Assembly (NCBI RefSeq): GCF_016093545.1
Contig: NZ_JADKYX010000011.1
Span: 124,001 to 188,000, forward strand
Reading direction: 5' to 3'
Source of the DNA: Massilia rhizosphaerae
GTDB lineage: Bacteria; Pseudomonadota; Gammaproteobacteria; Burkholderiales; Burkholderiaceae_D
DNA: 64,000 nucleotides
A model generated the notes under the pieces. The model made no database searches and had not been told where the DNA came from. It worked only from the letters and a program-made list of their open reading frames with translations. The position numbers and the translations under genes are program-made. The number at the start of each line of letters is the position of its first letter. The stretch's first letter is position 1. Below, piece by piece: positions 16,707 to 26,021 of the stretch.

Positions 16707-17421
16707 GTGCCAAACAAGCGCTACCGATCCCTGATCGCAGCAAGCATATTGTCCATCACGGCCGCAGCCGGCGCCGCCGCCCAGACGGCGAGCTTCGCCG
16801 GCAGCTACAACGGCGCCTCCACCTTGGGCGGCTCGTGTTCGATGAGCTACAGCATCGCGGGCGTGGAACCGTCCGGGACCGGCCCCTGTCCCGTATTCAT
16901 CTACATCGTGGGCACCAGCGAGACCTACAACAATGCGGCGGCCATGGCGGCCGCGAACGATATGGCGAGCAAGGGTAATGTCGCGGCGACCGTCAACTAT
17001 GCCGAATCGCAGTTCGGCACCTGCTCCGTGCTGAGCGCCAAGTCGAGCTGCATGTTCGATCCGAACAGCGCGCTGAGCGCCGTGTCGCAGCTGTGTGCGC
17101 GGGCGAAGGCCGATTGCAGCAAGGGCATCGTGGTCGGCGGCTTCAGCCTGGGGTCGATCCTCGCGCTGCTCGCGAAGAACTATGATGCGCGCGTGCAGGC
17201 GGCCTATGGCATGGGCGACGTATGACCTGTCGTCCTGCGTGTCGAACGACAACCGCACGCTGCCCAGCGACCGCCTGCGGGCCGTCGACGGCGAGAGGGA
17301 CAATTTCGCCGGCGGCACGCAATCCGCCGTCCAGAACGCGCTGCAGAACGTCAGGGGCTTGAAATGCAACTGCAGTGGCTCACCAACTTCACGGACGAAG
17401 CAATCGATGACGCGCGCTTGA
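16707..17421 (+). pseudogene. Secreted alpha/beta hydrolase, frameshifted
   Basis: Starts at GTG 16707 with GGAG upstream and a signal peptide (IAASILSITAAAGAAAQTAS). The nucleophile elbow GGFSLGS (GxSxG) lies near residue 155. At about 17220 the frame ends (GMGDV then TGA), but a shift by one continues with YDLSSCVSNDNRTLPSDRLR and VDGERDNFAGGTQ, and a second shift near 17365 is likely (EMQLQWLTNFTDEAIDDARL). The family is a secreted esterase-like hydrolase of unknown substrate. A sequencing error is possible for one of the shifts. Confidence 0.65.
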
Positions 17422-17532
17422 CGCATGACGCATCGCGCCGCCCTGGCCGTGTTTAGCATTTCAACCAGTATCCGGCCATGAACGGCAGTGCTAGATTCCT
17501 CGTGTTGCCGTTCGTCCAACAAGGGGGAAATC

Positions 17533-18438
17533 ATGGTGAGCAAGTGGGTCAAGCGCACGAGCATCGCATTGGCGGCGCTCGCCCTGCTGGGCGCGGCCAC
17601 GGCAGGCGTCGGCAATGTGCTGGGGGAACGCAAGATGGCGCGCAGCATCGCGCTCGTCGTGCGTCCGCTGGACATCGTGCCGGACGTCGCGCGCGTCGAC
17701 CACGGGCGCTACCTGTACAACACGCGCGGCTGCGCGGAGTGCCACGGTGCGGACGGCGCCGGCAAGACCATCGTGCGCGACGGCGGCATGCTCGTCGTCG
17801 CGCCCAACATCACGGCCGGCCCCAACGGCACCACCGCGCACTACCGCGTCGTCGACTGGGTCCGCACCGTGCGCCACGGCGTCAAGCCGAACGGCAATCC
17901 CGTCATGATCATGCCCAGCGACGACTACAGCCGCCTCAGCGACGAAGACATGGCGGCGCTCGTCGCCTACCTGGAGCAGATGCGGCCCGTGTCCGGCGTG
18001 AAGGCCGTCATCGACGTGCCCGTGCCCGTCAAGGCGTTGTATGCGTTCGGCGTCATCAAGGACGCCTCCGAAAAGATCGACCACGCGTTCGTCCCGCCGC
18101 AGGCCGTGCCCGCCGCCGTCACGCCGGCGTACGGCGCCTATGTCGCCGCCGCCTGCACCGGCTGCCACGGCGCGGACCTGGCCGGCGGCCGCGTCCCCGG
18201 CGCGGCGCCGTCGTGGCCGCCCGCCGCCCGGCTGGCGCCCGGCAAGGGCAGCGCGATGAACCGCTATCCGACGCCGGAATCGTTCATGACCATGCTGCGC
18301 ACGGGCCACCGGCCGGACGGCAGCGCGATCAGTGCCGCGATGCCGTTCGGGTCGTTCCGGCAGATGGACGACACGGACCTGCGGGCGCTGTACATGTATC
18401 TGAAATCGGTGCCGGGGACGACGCTGGCGCAGCGCTGA
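17533..18438 (+). CDS. Di-haem cytochrome c
   Basis: 301 residues from ATG 17533, preceded by AGGGGG; 15 extra upstream codons are open but unlikely. Signal/anchor helix at residues 6-28. Two cytochrome c domains: CAECH (about 67-71) and CTGCH (about 209-213), each followed by a Met-containing region (e.g. GNPVMIMPSDDYSRL and SAAMPFGSFRQM) that can supply the sixth ligand. Fits the periplasmic subunit of an alcohol/aldehyde-type dehydrogenase or a c-type electron carrier, but no dehydrogenase is adjacent. Probably expressed alone. Confidence 0.82.
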   Translation: MVSKWVKRTSIALAALALLGAATAGVGNVLGERKMARSIALVVRPLDIVPDVARVDHGRYLYNTRGCAECHGADGAGKTIVRDGGMLVVAPNITAGPNGTTAHYRVVDWVRTVRHGVKPNGNPVMIMPSDDYSRLSDEDMAALVAYLEQMRPVSGVKAVIDVPVPVKALYAFGVIKDASEKIDHAFVPPQAVPAAVTPAYGAYVAAACTGCHGADLAGGRVPGAAPSWPPAARLAPGKGSAMNRYPTPESFMTMLRTGHRPDGSAISAAMPFGSFRQMDDTDLRALYMYLKSVPGTTLAQR

Positions 18439-18495
18439 AACACGCCCCGCGCGCGGCGCGCGGCGGTCACACCGGCTTGGCAATTCCTCAGTAAA

Positions 18496-19926
18496 ATGAT
18501 CGGTTTCCCCAGCAAGCCGATCATGACGACCAACCTGCCCAGCACCGGCGCCCGCGCGGCGCATCCCGTCCGCACCGAGATCGCCACGCTGTGGCGCCTG
18601 TCGTGGCCCATGCTCGTGGGCCAGCTCGCGACCGTCGGCATGGGCGTGGCCGACGTCGCCATGACGGGCCACGTCAGCGCGGCGGAACTGGCCGCCGTGT
18701 CGCTGGGCACGTCCGTGTGGTCGATCATCCTCGTGACCGTCATGGGCATCATGATGGCCGTGAACTCGGTCGTGTCGCACGAGATGGGCGCCGCCCGCTA
18801 CGACCGCATCTCGCACTCGGTGCGCGAATCGCTGTGGATGGGTGCCGGCGTCGGCGTCGCGGGCTGCCTGGCCGCGAACCTGTGCACGCTCGTGTTCGAC
18901 CACATCGGCCTCGACGCGGCCGTGGCCGGGCGCGCGTCGGCATTCCTGCACATCATCAGCTTCGGCATGCCCGCGTTCGCCTGCTACCGCGCGCTGTACG
19001 GCTATACGACGAGCATCAACCAGACCAAGCCCATCATGGTCATCGCCATCGGCGGCCTGCTCTACAACATCGTCATGAACTGGCTGTTCATCTTCGGCGA
19101 ATTCGGCCTGCCCAGGCTGGGCGCGCTCGGCTGCGCCGTGTCGACGGCCACCGGCATGTGGCTGATGCTGGGCGCCATGCTCCTGTGGATCAAGGTGTCC
19201 GACGCATACCGCCTGACCTACCCGTTCACGCGCTGGGAAGGTCCGAACTGGAAAGAAATCGGCAGCATGCTGCGCCTGGGCCTGCCGATCGGCGTCACGT
19301 ATTTTGCGGAAGTCAGCGCCTTCGGCATCATCAGCCTGCTCGTGGCGCGCTTCGGCGTCATCGAGGTCTCGGCGCACCAGATCGCGCTGAATTTCGTGTC
19401 GCTCGTGTTCATGGTGCCGCTGAGCTTCGGCATCGGCGCGTTGACCCGCGTGGGCCAGGCGATGGGCGAAGGCCATCCGGTGCGCGCGCGCTTCGTGGCC
19501 TGGGTCGGCACGGGCATGTGCATCGCGTTCGGCCTGCTGTCGGCCATCTGCATCGCCCTGTTCCGCTGGCAGATCGCGGCGATGTACACGTCGGACACGG
19601 CCGTGCAGGCCACGTGCGTGATGCTGTTGTTGTTCGCCGCCCTGTTCCAGTTGTCCGATGCCACGCAGGTCGCGGCCGCGTCCGCCATCCGCGGCTACAA
19701 GGTGACGCGCTCGCCGATGGTGATCCAGATGATCGCATTCTGGGGCGTCGCCCTGCCGGTCGGCTGGATCCTCGGCCTGGCGCCGGACTGGTTCCCGTGG
19801 TCGCCGGGCAAGCCGATGGCCGCCACCGGCTTCTGGATCGGCCTCGTGCTGGGCCTGACCGTGGCCGCCGTGCTGCTCGCGTGGACGCTCAACCAGCTGT
19901 CCAAGCTGCGCATCCGCCACCCCTGA
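18496..19926 (+). CDS. MATE-family efflux transporter
   Basis: 476 residues with twelve hydrophobic segments in two repeats of six. Typical MATE blocks: LWRLSWPMLVGQLATVGMGV, ADVAMTGHVSAAELAAVSLG, and the second-half GALTRVGQAMGEG. NorM-like proteins export cationic drugs or dyes using Na+ or H+. An alternative start at ATG 18523 (MTTNLPSTG) is equally possible because neither has a clear ribosome site. The stop codon at 19924-19926 lies inside the first copy of a repeat element, so the natural C-terminus may have been replaced. Confidence 0.9.
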   Translation: MIGFPSKPIMTTNLPSTGARAAHPVRTEIATLWRLSWPMLVGQLATVGMGVADVAMTGHVSAAELAAVSLGTSVWSIILVTVMGIMMAVNSVVSHEMGAARYDRISHSVRESLWMGAGVGVAGCLAANLCTLVFDHIGLDAAVAGRASAFLHIISFGMPAFACYRALYGYTTSINQTKPIMVIAIGGLLYNIVMNWLFIFGEFGLPRLGALGCAVSTATGMWLMLGAMLLWIKVSDAYRLTYPFTRWEGPNWKEIGSMLRLGLPIGVTYFAEVSAFGIISLLVARFGVIEVSAHQIALNFVSLVFMVPLSFGIGALTRVGQAMGEGHPVRARFVAWVGTGMCIAFGLLSAICIALFRWQIAAMYTSDTAVQATCVMLLLFAALFQLSDATQVAAASAIRGYKVTRSPMVIQMIAFWGVALPVGWILGLAPDWFPWSPGKPMAATGFWIGLVLGLTVAAVLLAWTLNQLSKLRIRHP

Positions 19927-20140
19927 ATTCGGGGTCAGAGCACTTTTTCGCTGAATTCGGGGTCAGAGCACTTTTTCGTGCACGATCTTTGAAGCAATTT
20001 CGTGCGGTAGCCCTCGGCGGCACACCTCTGCCTGACACGATGTTGCGCTGCGGACGCAGGATGATGTCGGGTGTTGTTACGCACCTGACATTGATCGGAA
20101 ATTCGCTCTGACCCCGAATTTGCGCTCTGACCCCGAATTT
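19924..20140. repeat. Palindromic double-repeat element, copy 1
   Basis: Two direct copies of a 28-base unit (19924-19951 and 19952-19979), each holding GAATTCGGGGTCAGAGC, are followed by about 125 bases of core and then two inverted copies of the motif (GCTCTGACCCCGAATTT at 20105-20121 and 20124-20140). The same layout recurs at 48126-48352. No transposase is inside. The arrangement fits a REP/MITE-like non-autonomous element. The MATE stop codon comes from the first unit. Confidence 0.85.
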
Positions 20141-20146
20141 TGGGCG

Positions 20147-20228
20147 AAAAAAAAGCCGATGGACGGGGAATCCATCGGCGTAACCCTAGGAGAGAGTTTC
20201 ATCCTATTTGTCGGCATTGGGGGCCGAC
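20147..20228 (-). ncRNA. Candidate small RNA on the minus strand
   Basis: Reading the minus strand: a -10-like TATGAT at 20240-20235, then a hairpin GTCGG...CCGAC (20228-20210), then GCCGATGGA...TCCATCGGC (20179-20155) and eight T. This gives a compact ~80-base unit with promoter-like and terminator-like ends and no coding frame I trust. The -35 region is poor. The alternative is only an intrinsic terminator in the dpp leader region. Confidence 0.4.
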
Positions 20229-20371
20229 GAAACGATCATAGTGCATCGCAGCGTAAGCAAACATTACAGTTCATCCATCATCCTGCGGCTGTATTTGCAG
20301 CGTGCCGGCAATGACTCTGGTATCGTTCCGCCGTTGCACCTCATTAATTTCTATTCTTTACCCAAGAGCCC

Positions 20372-22591
20372 ATGCGCCATCTTCTCTGCCTTTTAGCCGC
20401 ATTGTCGGCCGTTCCCGCATCGGCGGAACGGCTGACGCTGGACCGCATCCACGCCGACCCGGCGTTGTCCGGTCCTGGCGTCCGCAGCCTGAGCGTTTCG
20501 CCCGACGGCGAGCACGTGACCTTCCTGCGCGGACGCACCGACAACCAGTTCCAGCTGGACCTGTGGGAGTTCAATATGAAGGACAAGACCATGCGCCGCC
20601 TGGTCGACTCCAAGCAATTGGTCCCGAACGAGCACCTGTCGCTGGAAGAGAAGGCCCGGCGCGAGCGCGCCCGCACGGCCAGCCTGTCCGGGATCCTGAG
20701 CTACAGCTGGTCGCCCGACGGCAAGCGGCTGCTGGTCCCGATCGCGGGCGACCTGTACCTCGTCGACGTGAACCGGCCGGACGCCGCGCGCAAGGTTGCA
20801 TCGGGCAACGTGCTCGATCCGAAGATCTCGCCGAAAGGCCACTACGTGTCGTACGTGCGCGACCAGAACCTGTTCGTCATCGACCTGGCGACGGGCCGGG
20901 AGCGCCAGCTGACGATGGACGGTAAAGGCACCGTGCACAATGGCGAAGCGGAATTCGTCGCGCAGGAAGAGATGGACCAGCACACCGGGTATTACTGGGC
21001 GCCGGACGATTCCGCCATCGCCTACCGCCACTACGACGAGGCGCAGGTGCCCGTCGCGCGCCGCTTCGAGATCTTCGCCGACCGCACGGAAGTCATCGAC
21101 CAGCGCTACCCGGCCGCGGGCGCGAACAACGTGCTGATCGACCTGATGATCGTGGACCCGGCGACGGGCGCGCAGAAGACGGTCGACCTCGGCCCGGACA
21201 AGGACATCTACCTCGTGCGCGCCGACTGGAGCGCAGACGGCAAGACCCTCGTGTACCAGCGCCAGTCGCGCGACCAGAAACGCCTGGACCTCGTCGCCGT
21301 CGACGCCGCGACCCTGGCCGAGCATCCGCTGCTGACCGAGACGTCGAAGACCTGGGTCAGCCTCCACGACGACCTGCGCTTCCTCGGCCGCCGCAAGGCA
21401 TTCATCTGGGCGTCCGAGCGCACGGGACGCAAGCACTTGTACCTGTACGATATGTCCGGCAAGCTGCTGCATCCGATTTCGAGCGGCGAATGGGGCGTCG
21501 ACAACATCCTCGCCGTCGACGAGCAGGCCGGCAAGGTCTATATCGCATCGAACAAGGACGCCGTCATCGACAAGCAGGTCTATGTGCTGAACCTGGACGG
21601 CAGCAATGCGGGCAAGCCGATGCGCCTGACCAAGCAGGACGGCTGGCACGAGGACGTGTTCGCCCACAACGGCAAGATTTTCGTCGACACGTTCTCCGAC
21701 CCGGACACTCCGCCGCAAATATCGATCCATCGCGCCGACGGCGCCATGGTCGAGTGGCTCGACCATAACGAGTTGAACGCGACGCACCCGTACGCGAAAT
21801 ACGTGCCGAATCATCTGCCGACGGAATTCGGCACCATCCAGGCGCACGATGGCCAGACGCTGTACTACTCGATGATCAAGCCGGCCGGCTTCGATCCCGC
21901 CAAGCGCTATCCGGTCTTCCTGTTCACGTACGGCGGGCCGCATTCGCAGCGCGTCACGCGCCAGTGGGGCAGCCTGTTCAACCAGTACATGGCGCAGCAG
22001 GGCTTCGTCGTGTTCGTGCTGGACAACCGCGGTTCGTCGCGCCGCGAGCGCGCGTTCACCGACGTCATCTACGGCAACCTCGGCGCGCACGAAGTCGAGG
22101 ACCAGCTGACGGGCATCGACTGGCTCGCCAAGCAAAGCTTCGTCGATCCCAAGCGCGTGGGCGTGTTCGGCTGGAGCTATGGCGGCTTCATGACCTTGCG
22201 CCTGCTGGAGGCTGGCTCGGACAAGATCGCGATGGGCGTGGCGGTGGCGCCGGTGACGGACTGGTCGCTGTACGACACCCACTACACGGAGCAATTCGTG
22301 GGCGCGACGCCGCAGTCGGATCCGGCCGCGTACGAGCGCAGCGGGGTGTTCGCACACCTGGACGGCCTGAAATCGCCGCTGCTGCTGGTGCACGGCATGG
22401 CCGACGACAACGTGCTGTTCACCAACACGACGCGCCTCATCGACGCGCTCGTCAACCGCGACGTGCAGTTCGAGCTGATGACGTATCCGGGTGCCAAGCA
22501 CGGCCTTTCGTCGCGCGCGCAACAACGGCACGTGTACGGCTTGATCGAGGCGTTCTTCAAGAAGCATCTCGGCGGAACCGTGCCGAATTGA
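20372..22591 (+). CDS. Prolyl oligopeptidase-family dipeptidyl peptidase (DPP-IV type, S9B)
   Basis: 739 residues with a signal peptide (HLLCLLAALSAVPASAE). The N-terminal ~480 residues form a beta-propeller with the DPP-IV double Glu in AEFVAQEEMDQHTG (about 199-200), which binds the substrate amino terminus. The C-terminal hydrolase domain has S602 in GWSYGG, D678 in HGMADDN and H710 in GAKHGLS. It should remove X-Pro or X-Ala dipeptides from peptides in the periplasm. Monocistronic, ended by a strong terminator at 22609. A terminator-like hairpin on the opposite strand lies in its leader. Confidence 0.93.
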   Translation: MRHLLCLLAALSAVPASAERLTLDRIHADPALSGPGVRSLSVSPDGEHVTFLRGRTDNQFQLDLWEFNMKDKTMRRLVDSKQLVPNEHLSLEEKARRERARTASLSGILSYSWSPDGKRLLVPIAGDLYLVDVNRPDAARKVASGNVLDPKISPKGHYVSYVRDQNLFVIDLATGRERQLTMDGKGTVHNGEAEFVAQEEMDQHTGYYWAPDDSAIAYRHYDEAQVPVARRFEIFADRTEVIDQRYPAAGANNVLIDLMIVDPATGAQKTVDLGPDKDIYLVRADWSADGKTLVYQRQSRDQKRLDLVAVDAATLAEHPLLTETSKTWVSLHDDLRFLGRRKAFIWASERTGRKHLYLYDMSGKLLHPISSGEWGVDNILAVDEQAGKVYIASNKDAVIDKQVYVLNLDGSNAGKPMRLTKQDGWHEDVFAHNGKIFVDTFSDPDTPPQISIHRADGAMVEWLDHNELNATHPYAKYVPNHLPTEFGTIQAHDGQTLYYSMIKPAGFDPAKRYPVFLFTYGGPHSQRVTRQWGSLFNQYMAQQGFVVFVLDNRGSSRRERAFTDVIYGNLGAHEVEDQLTGIDWLAKQSFVDPKRVGVFGWSYGGFMTLRLLEAGSDKIAMGVAVAPVTDWSLYDTHYTEQFVGATPQSDPAAYERSGVFAHLDGLKSPLLLVHGMADDNVLFTNTTRLIDALVNRDVQFELMTYPGAKHGLSSRAQQRHVYGLIEAFFKKHLGGTVPN

Positions 22592-22608
22592 ACGACGTCT
22601 TGCAAACA

Positions 22609-22636
22609 AAAACGGCCGCGCGATGCGGCCGTTTTT
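22609..22636 (+). terminator. Bidirectional terminator between the DPP and CsbD genes
   Basis: AAAAACGGCCGC and GCGGCCGTTTTTT flank a 5-base loop. T runs occur on both strands, so it can end the DPP transcript and the convergent CsbD transcript. Confidence 0.9.
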
Positions 22637-22655
22637 TCAAGTGCGAATCGCTGGA

Positions 22656-22835
22656 TCAGCGATTGCCCTTGTCGATGGCGTCACGCAGGTCGCCGGCCTT
22701 TTCCTGCACCTTGCCTTCGACCTGCTTGCCCAAGCCCTTGGCCTGCTGTTCGCTGCTGCCGACAGCCTTGCCGACTTCCTCCTGAACCTTGCCGCCGATG
22801 TCCTTGGCCTTGCCTTTGATTTGGTCGTCGTTCAT
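22656..22835 (-). CDS. CsbD-family stress protein
   Basis: A 59-residue protein: MNDDQIKGKAKDIGGKVQEE, continuing VGKAVGSSEQQAKGLGKQVE and GKVQEKAGDLRDAIDKGNR. The KGKxKx..GKxxE repeats are the CsbD signature: a small, charged, highly expressed general-stress protein of unknown action. AAGGAGG precedes the ATG. It ends at the bidirectional terminator shared with the DPP gene. In other bacteria csbD-like genes respond to the general stress response; no promoter evidence is readable here. Confidence 0.92.
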   Translation of the reverse strand: MNDDQIKGKAKDIGGKVQEEVGKAVGSSEQQAKGLGKQVEGKVQEKAGDLRDAIDKGNR

Positions 22836-22911
22836 GTCGGAATCCTCCTTCGAGTTTGTGACCGCTTACCGATGCAAGCGGGATGCAATCAGGATAGGTG
22901 GATGCGGATCT

Positions 22912-23565
22912 TCATTCTGTACGCAAACTAACAAACGATCCACTCGGCTTGCGCCACACACTGGCCAGCCAGGGCTGCTGTTCGCGCGGCAATCCTTCCG
23001 GCCGGTAATAGTGGCGCAGCGGCATAAAACCGGCCGCGACGACGTAACGCTCCCACGCCGGATAGTCGTGGAAGCAGCCGTAGCGCGGGCCGTTCCACCC
23101 TTCTTCGTTATGGCCGCGCGGATTCGAGCTGAACAGCACGCCGCCCGGTTTCAGGGTCGCGTACAGCTCGCCGAGCACTTTCGGCAACAGATCGCGCGGC
23201 ACGTGGAACAGCGACGCGTTCGCGAACACGCCGTCGAACGTCGCGTCCGGCAAGTGCAGGTCGATGAAGTTCTGGTGCCACACGTCGCAGCCGCTGAACG
23301 CGTGCGCCATCTCGACGAATTGCGCGCTGCCGTCCAGCCCGATCGCGCGGTGGCCCAGCGCCGCGAACGTCTTCAGGTCGCGCCCGGGCCCGCAGCCGAA
23401 GTCGAGGATCGTGTACGGAGCCGGCGCCTCGATCGCCGCCAGCAAGGCGTCGATGTTCTGGCTGACGTCGTGGTCTATCGTGCCGGCAAAGAACCGGCGC
23501 GCATTGTCGTCGTAATGGTGCAGCGTGCGACGGGTGATGTCTGCGTAATCGTCGTCATCGATCAT
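22912..23565 (-). CDS. Class I SAM-dependent methyltransferase
   Basis: 217 residues from ATG 23565 (MIDDDDYADITRRTLHHYDD), which fits where family members usually begin; longer starts at 23640 and 23688 are open but none has a good ribosome site. Motif I is ILDFGCGPGRDLKTFA, followed by the acidic motif II residue in AIGLDGSAQFVEMA, and motif IV FDGVFANASLFHV. The C-terminus has a His/Trp-rich tail. A soluble methyltransferase; substrate unknown. Confidence 0.8.
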   Translation of the reverse strand: MIDDDDYADITRRTLHHYDDNARRFFAGTIDHDVSQNIDALLAAIEAPAPYTILDFGCGPGRDLKTFAALGHRAIGLDGSAQFVEMAHAFSGCDVWHQNFIDLHLPDATFDGVFANASLFHVPRDLLPKVLGELYATLKPGGVLFSSNPRGHNEEGWNGPRYGCFHDYPAWERYVVAAGFMPLRHYYRPEGLPREQQPWLASVWRKPSGSFVSLRTE

Positions 23566-23743
23566 GTCGGGAAGGAAGTGTGGAGGGTGAACGATGCGCC
23601 GATTGACGTCGAGATATTGCTGTTTAATAAGCTGCTTCATGAGCAATAAGCACGATGAAAGATACCCGGCCCATTCTAGTCCGGGCATCTTTCGGGCCGG
23701 CGCAGCTTACCCACGGGACATGACTCGTCCCGTCAGCATGCGC

Positions 23744-25822
23744 TTACCAGACGCGCACGCGCTGGTCCGGCGGCAGGTACAGCGCCTGGCCCGGCTGCAC
23801 GTCGAACGCCTTGTACCACGCGTCCAGGTTGCGCACGGTGGCCGTGCGGTAGCGCGGCGGGGCGTGGCCGTCCGTCAGGATGCCGCGCCGCTCGGCCGCC
23901 TCGCGCGACTTGGTGCGCCAGCTCTGCGCATAGCCGATGAAGAACTGGCGGTCGGTCTCTGCCGTCGCATTCTTGCCGGCGGCGGCGTGGTAGGCATCGT
24001 ACGACGCTTCCAGGCCGGCCAGGTCGGCCAGGTTTTCGGACAAGGTCAACTGGCCGTTCACGGCGAGGTCCGGGTACGGTTTATACGCGTTGTACTGCTC
24101 GACGAGCTTGTGCGACGCGGCCTTGAAATGCTCCATGTCCTGCTTCGTCCACCAATCGCGCAGGCGGCCCTGGGCATCGAACTGGGAGCCCTGGTCGTCG
24201 AAGCTGTGGCTGATCTCGTGGCCGATGATGGCGCCGATCGCGCCGTAGTTGACCGCATCCGGCGCCTTCGGATCGAAGAACGGCGGTTGCAGGATCGCGG
24301 CCGGGAAGTTCAGCGCGTTCTGCAGCGGCAGGTTGACGGCATTCACGAGCTGCGGCGGCATCGACCATGCCGTGCGGTCCGGCTTCGCGTGCAGCTTCGC
24401 CAGTTCCTGGTCCGTGTGGAAGGCCTCGGCGCGCAGCGCATTGCCGAACGCATCCTTCGGCTCGACTTTCAGGCCGGCGTACGATTTCCACTTGTCCGGA
24501 TAGCCGACGCCCACGTACAAGGTCTTGAGCTTTTCCTTGGCCTGGGCGCGGGTGGCCGGCGCCATCCAGTCGAGCTTGTCGATGCGCTTGCCGAACGCCG
24601 CCACGATGTTGGCGACCATCCGCTGCAGCTGCGCCTTGTTCTCGGCCGGGAAGTACTTGGCGACATAGAGCTTGCCGACGGCCTCGTCCATTGCACCGTT
24701 CGTGGCGCCCAGCGCCCGCTTCCACCGTGCGGGCAGCTGCGGCGTGCCGGACAGCGCCTTGCCGTAGAACGCGAAATGCTGGTCGACGAAGGCCTTCGGC
24801 AGCACGTTCGCCATGTGGTTGATGGCGTGGAAGGCAAGATAATCCTTCCACGTGGCCAGGTCGGCCTTGGCGACGAGGGCCGCCTCGCCCTTCACGGCGG
24901 ACGGGTGCCAGACGGTGAACTTGTCCTGGTCGCCCAGATGCGCGGCCTTGAAGAACGCGTCCCAGTCGATGCCGGGCGCGTTGGCGGCGAAATCCTTGCG
25001 CGTCCACGTATTGTCGGCTTTCAGCACGTCGGCCGAATCGGCGCGGGTGCCGTGGGTGTTGGCGATGTCGACTTCGAGCGCGAAGATCTTCGCGGCGCGC
25101 GCGTCGGCGTCCGCATCCGTGGCGGCGTAGCCGGCGAGTTTCAGCATCGCGGCGATGTGCTTCTGGTACTGCGTGCGCAGGCCAGCCATGCGTTCGTTGT
25201 TTTCCAGATAATACGCGCGGTCCGGCATGCCCAGGCCGCCCTGCAGCAGATAAGGCCAGTTGTGCGCCGGGTCGTGCAGGCCGGGCGCCACCCACACGCC
25301 GAAGATGTGCTCGGTGGCAAAGTGGGTATTGTTCAGCGGGTCGACGTCCGCCCGGATCGACGCGCCCAGCGCGCGCACCAGGTCGGCCTTGTCCTTGATG
25401 GCGGCGATCTGCGCCAACTCCGGCGTCAAAGGGGCCGCGCCGCGCGCCTCGATCGCGGCTTCGTCCATGTAGGCGTTGAAGTAGTCGGCGACCTTGCGGG
25501 CGTCCGGTGCGGCCTTCTTGTCCTCGCTCACGCCGTCGATCAGCTTGACGATGCGCTGGTTGGTGTCTTCCGCCAGATTGTCCATCGCGCCCCAGCGGCT
25601 GCGGTCCTCGGGGATGGTGGTTTTGGCAAGCCAGTCCTTGTTGACCCAGGCAAAGAAATCGTCGCCCGGCCGCAGGGCGGCTTGGGCGGTCCCGGCGGTT
25701 GTCCCGGCCGTGGCGGCCGCGGGCGGGGTCTGCCCGGATGCACCCGCGCCCGTGGTAACGAGCGCGGCGCCGCACATCATCAGCGTGATGGCGGTCTTGA
25801 TCGGCGTCCAGCTAATAGTCAT
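23744..25822 (-). CDS. M13-family (neprilysin-like) metallopeptidase
   Basis: 692 residues from ATG 25822, which has AGGGA five bases upstream; an ATG 24 bases earlier lacks one. A hydrophobic signal segment precedes a long Ala/Thr-rich stretch. The zinc site HEISH lies near residue 536 in GAIIGHEISHSFDDQG, the third ligand Glu in SENLADLAG, and the C-terminus LPPDQRVRVW is characteristic. M13 enzymes cut short peptides outside the cytoplasm. No operon partner. Confidence 0.93.
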   Translation of the reverse strand: MTISWTPIKTAITLMMCGAALVTTGAGASGQTPPAAATAGTTAGTAQAALRPGDDFFAWVNKDWLAKTTIPEDRSRWGAMDNLAEDTNQRIVKLIDGVSEDKKAAPDARKVADYFNAYMDEAAIEARGAAPLTPELAQIAAIKDKADLVRALGASIRADVDPLNNTHFATEHIFGVWVAPGLHDPAHNWPYLLQGGLGMPDRAYYLENNERMAGLRTQYQKHIAAMLKLAGYAATDADADARAAKIFALEVDIANTHGTRADSADVLKADNTWTRKDFAANAPGIDWDAFFKAAHLGDQDKFTVWHPSAVKGEAALVAKADLATWKDYLAFHAINHMANVLPKAFVDQHFAFYGKALSGTPQLPARWKRALGATNGAMDEAVGKLYVAKYFPAENKAQLQRMVANIVAAFGKRIDKLDWMAPATRAQAKEKLKTLYVGVGYPDKWKSYAGLKVEPKDAFGNALRAEAFHTDQELAKLHAKPDRTAWSMPPQLVNAVNLPLQNALNFPAAILQPPFFDPKAPDAVNYGAIGAIIGHEISHSFDDQGSQFDAQGRLRDWWTKQDMEHFKAASHKLVEQYNAYKPYPDLAVNGQLTLSENLADLAGLEASYDAYHAAAGKNATAETDRQFFIGYAQSWRTKSREAAERRGILTDGHAPPRYRTATVRNLDAWYKAFDVQPGQALYLPPDQRVRVW

Positions 25823-25941
25823 GTTGTCCCTTTTTCTAGAGTTCATTGATCTCGTTGCCGCGCGCTGGCGATCCGGCGCGCGCCGCGAGCACTATAACGC
25901 GGCATGCCAAAAAAAATTTCAAAAAAATCTTTCGAGAACCC

Positions 25942-25968
25942 TAAAGTTCTCCAAAACGCTGCCGTAAA
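25942..25968 (+). promoter_or_regulatory. Sigma-28 (FliA) promoter
   Basis: TAAAGTTC, an 11-base spacer, then GCCGTAAA. The consensus is TAAAGTTT-N11-GCCGATAA, so the fit is very good. It starts 80 bases before the fliT ATG, marking fliT as a late flagellar gene although no other flagellar gene is nearby. Confidence 0.8.
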
Positions 25969-26021
25969 AGGCAGACAACCGGTAATCCGGCCGGTGTTTG
26001 CCGCAATGGTGGAGCGCAGTC

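Noticed and set aside
17491..19920. An 809-codon minus-strand frame opposite the cytochrome and MATE genes
   Set aside because: Arg/Asp/His/Gly-rich shadow of GC-rich genes with no recognisable domain; similar long shadows occur opposite most genes here.
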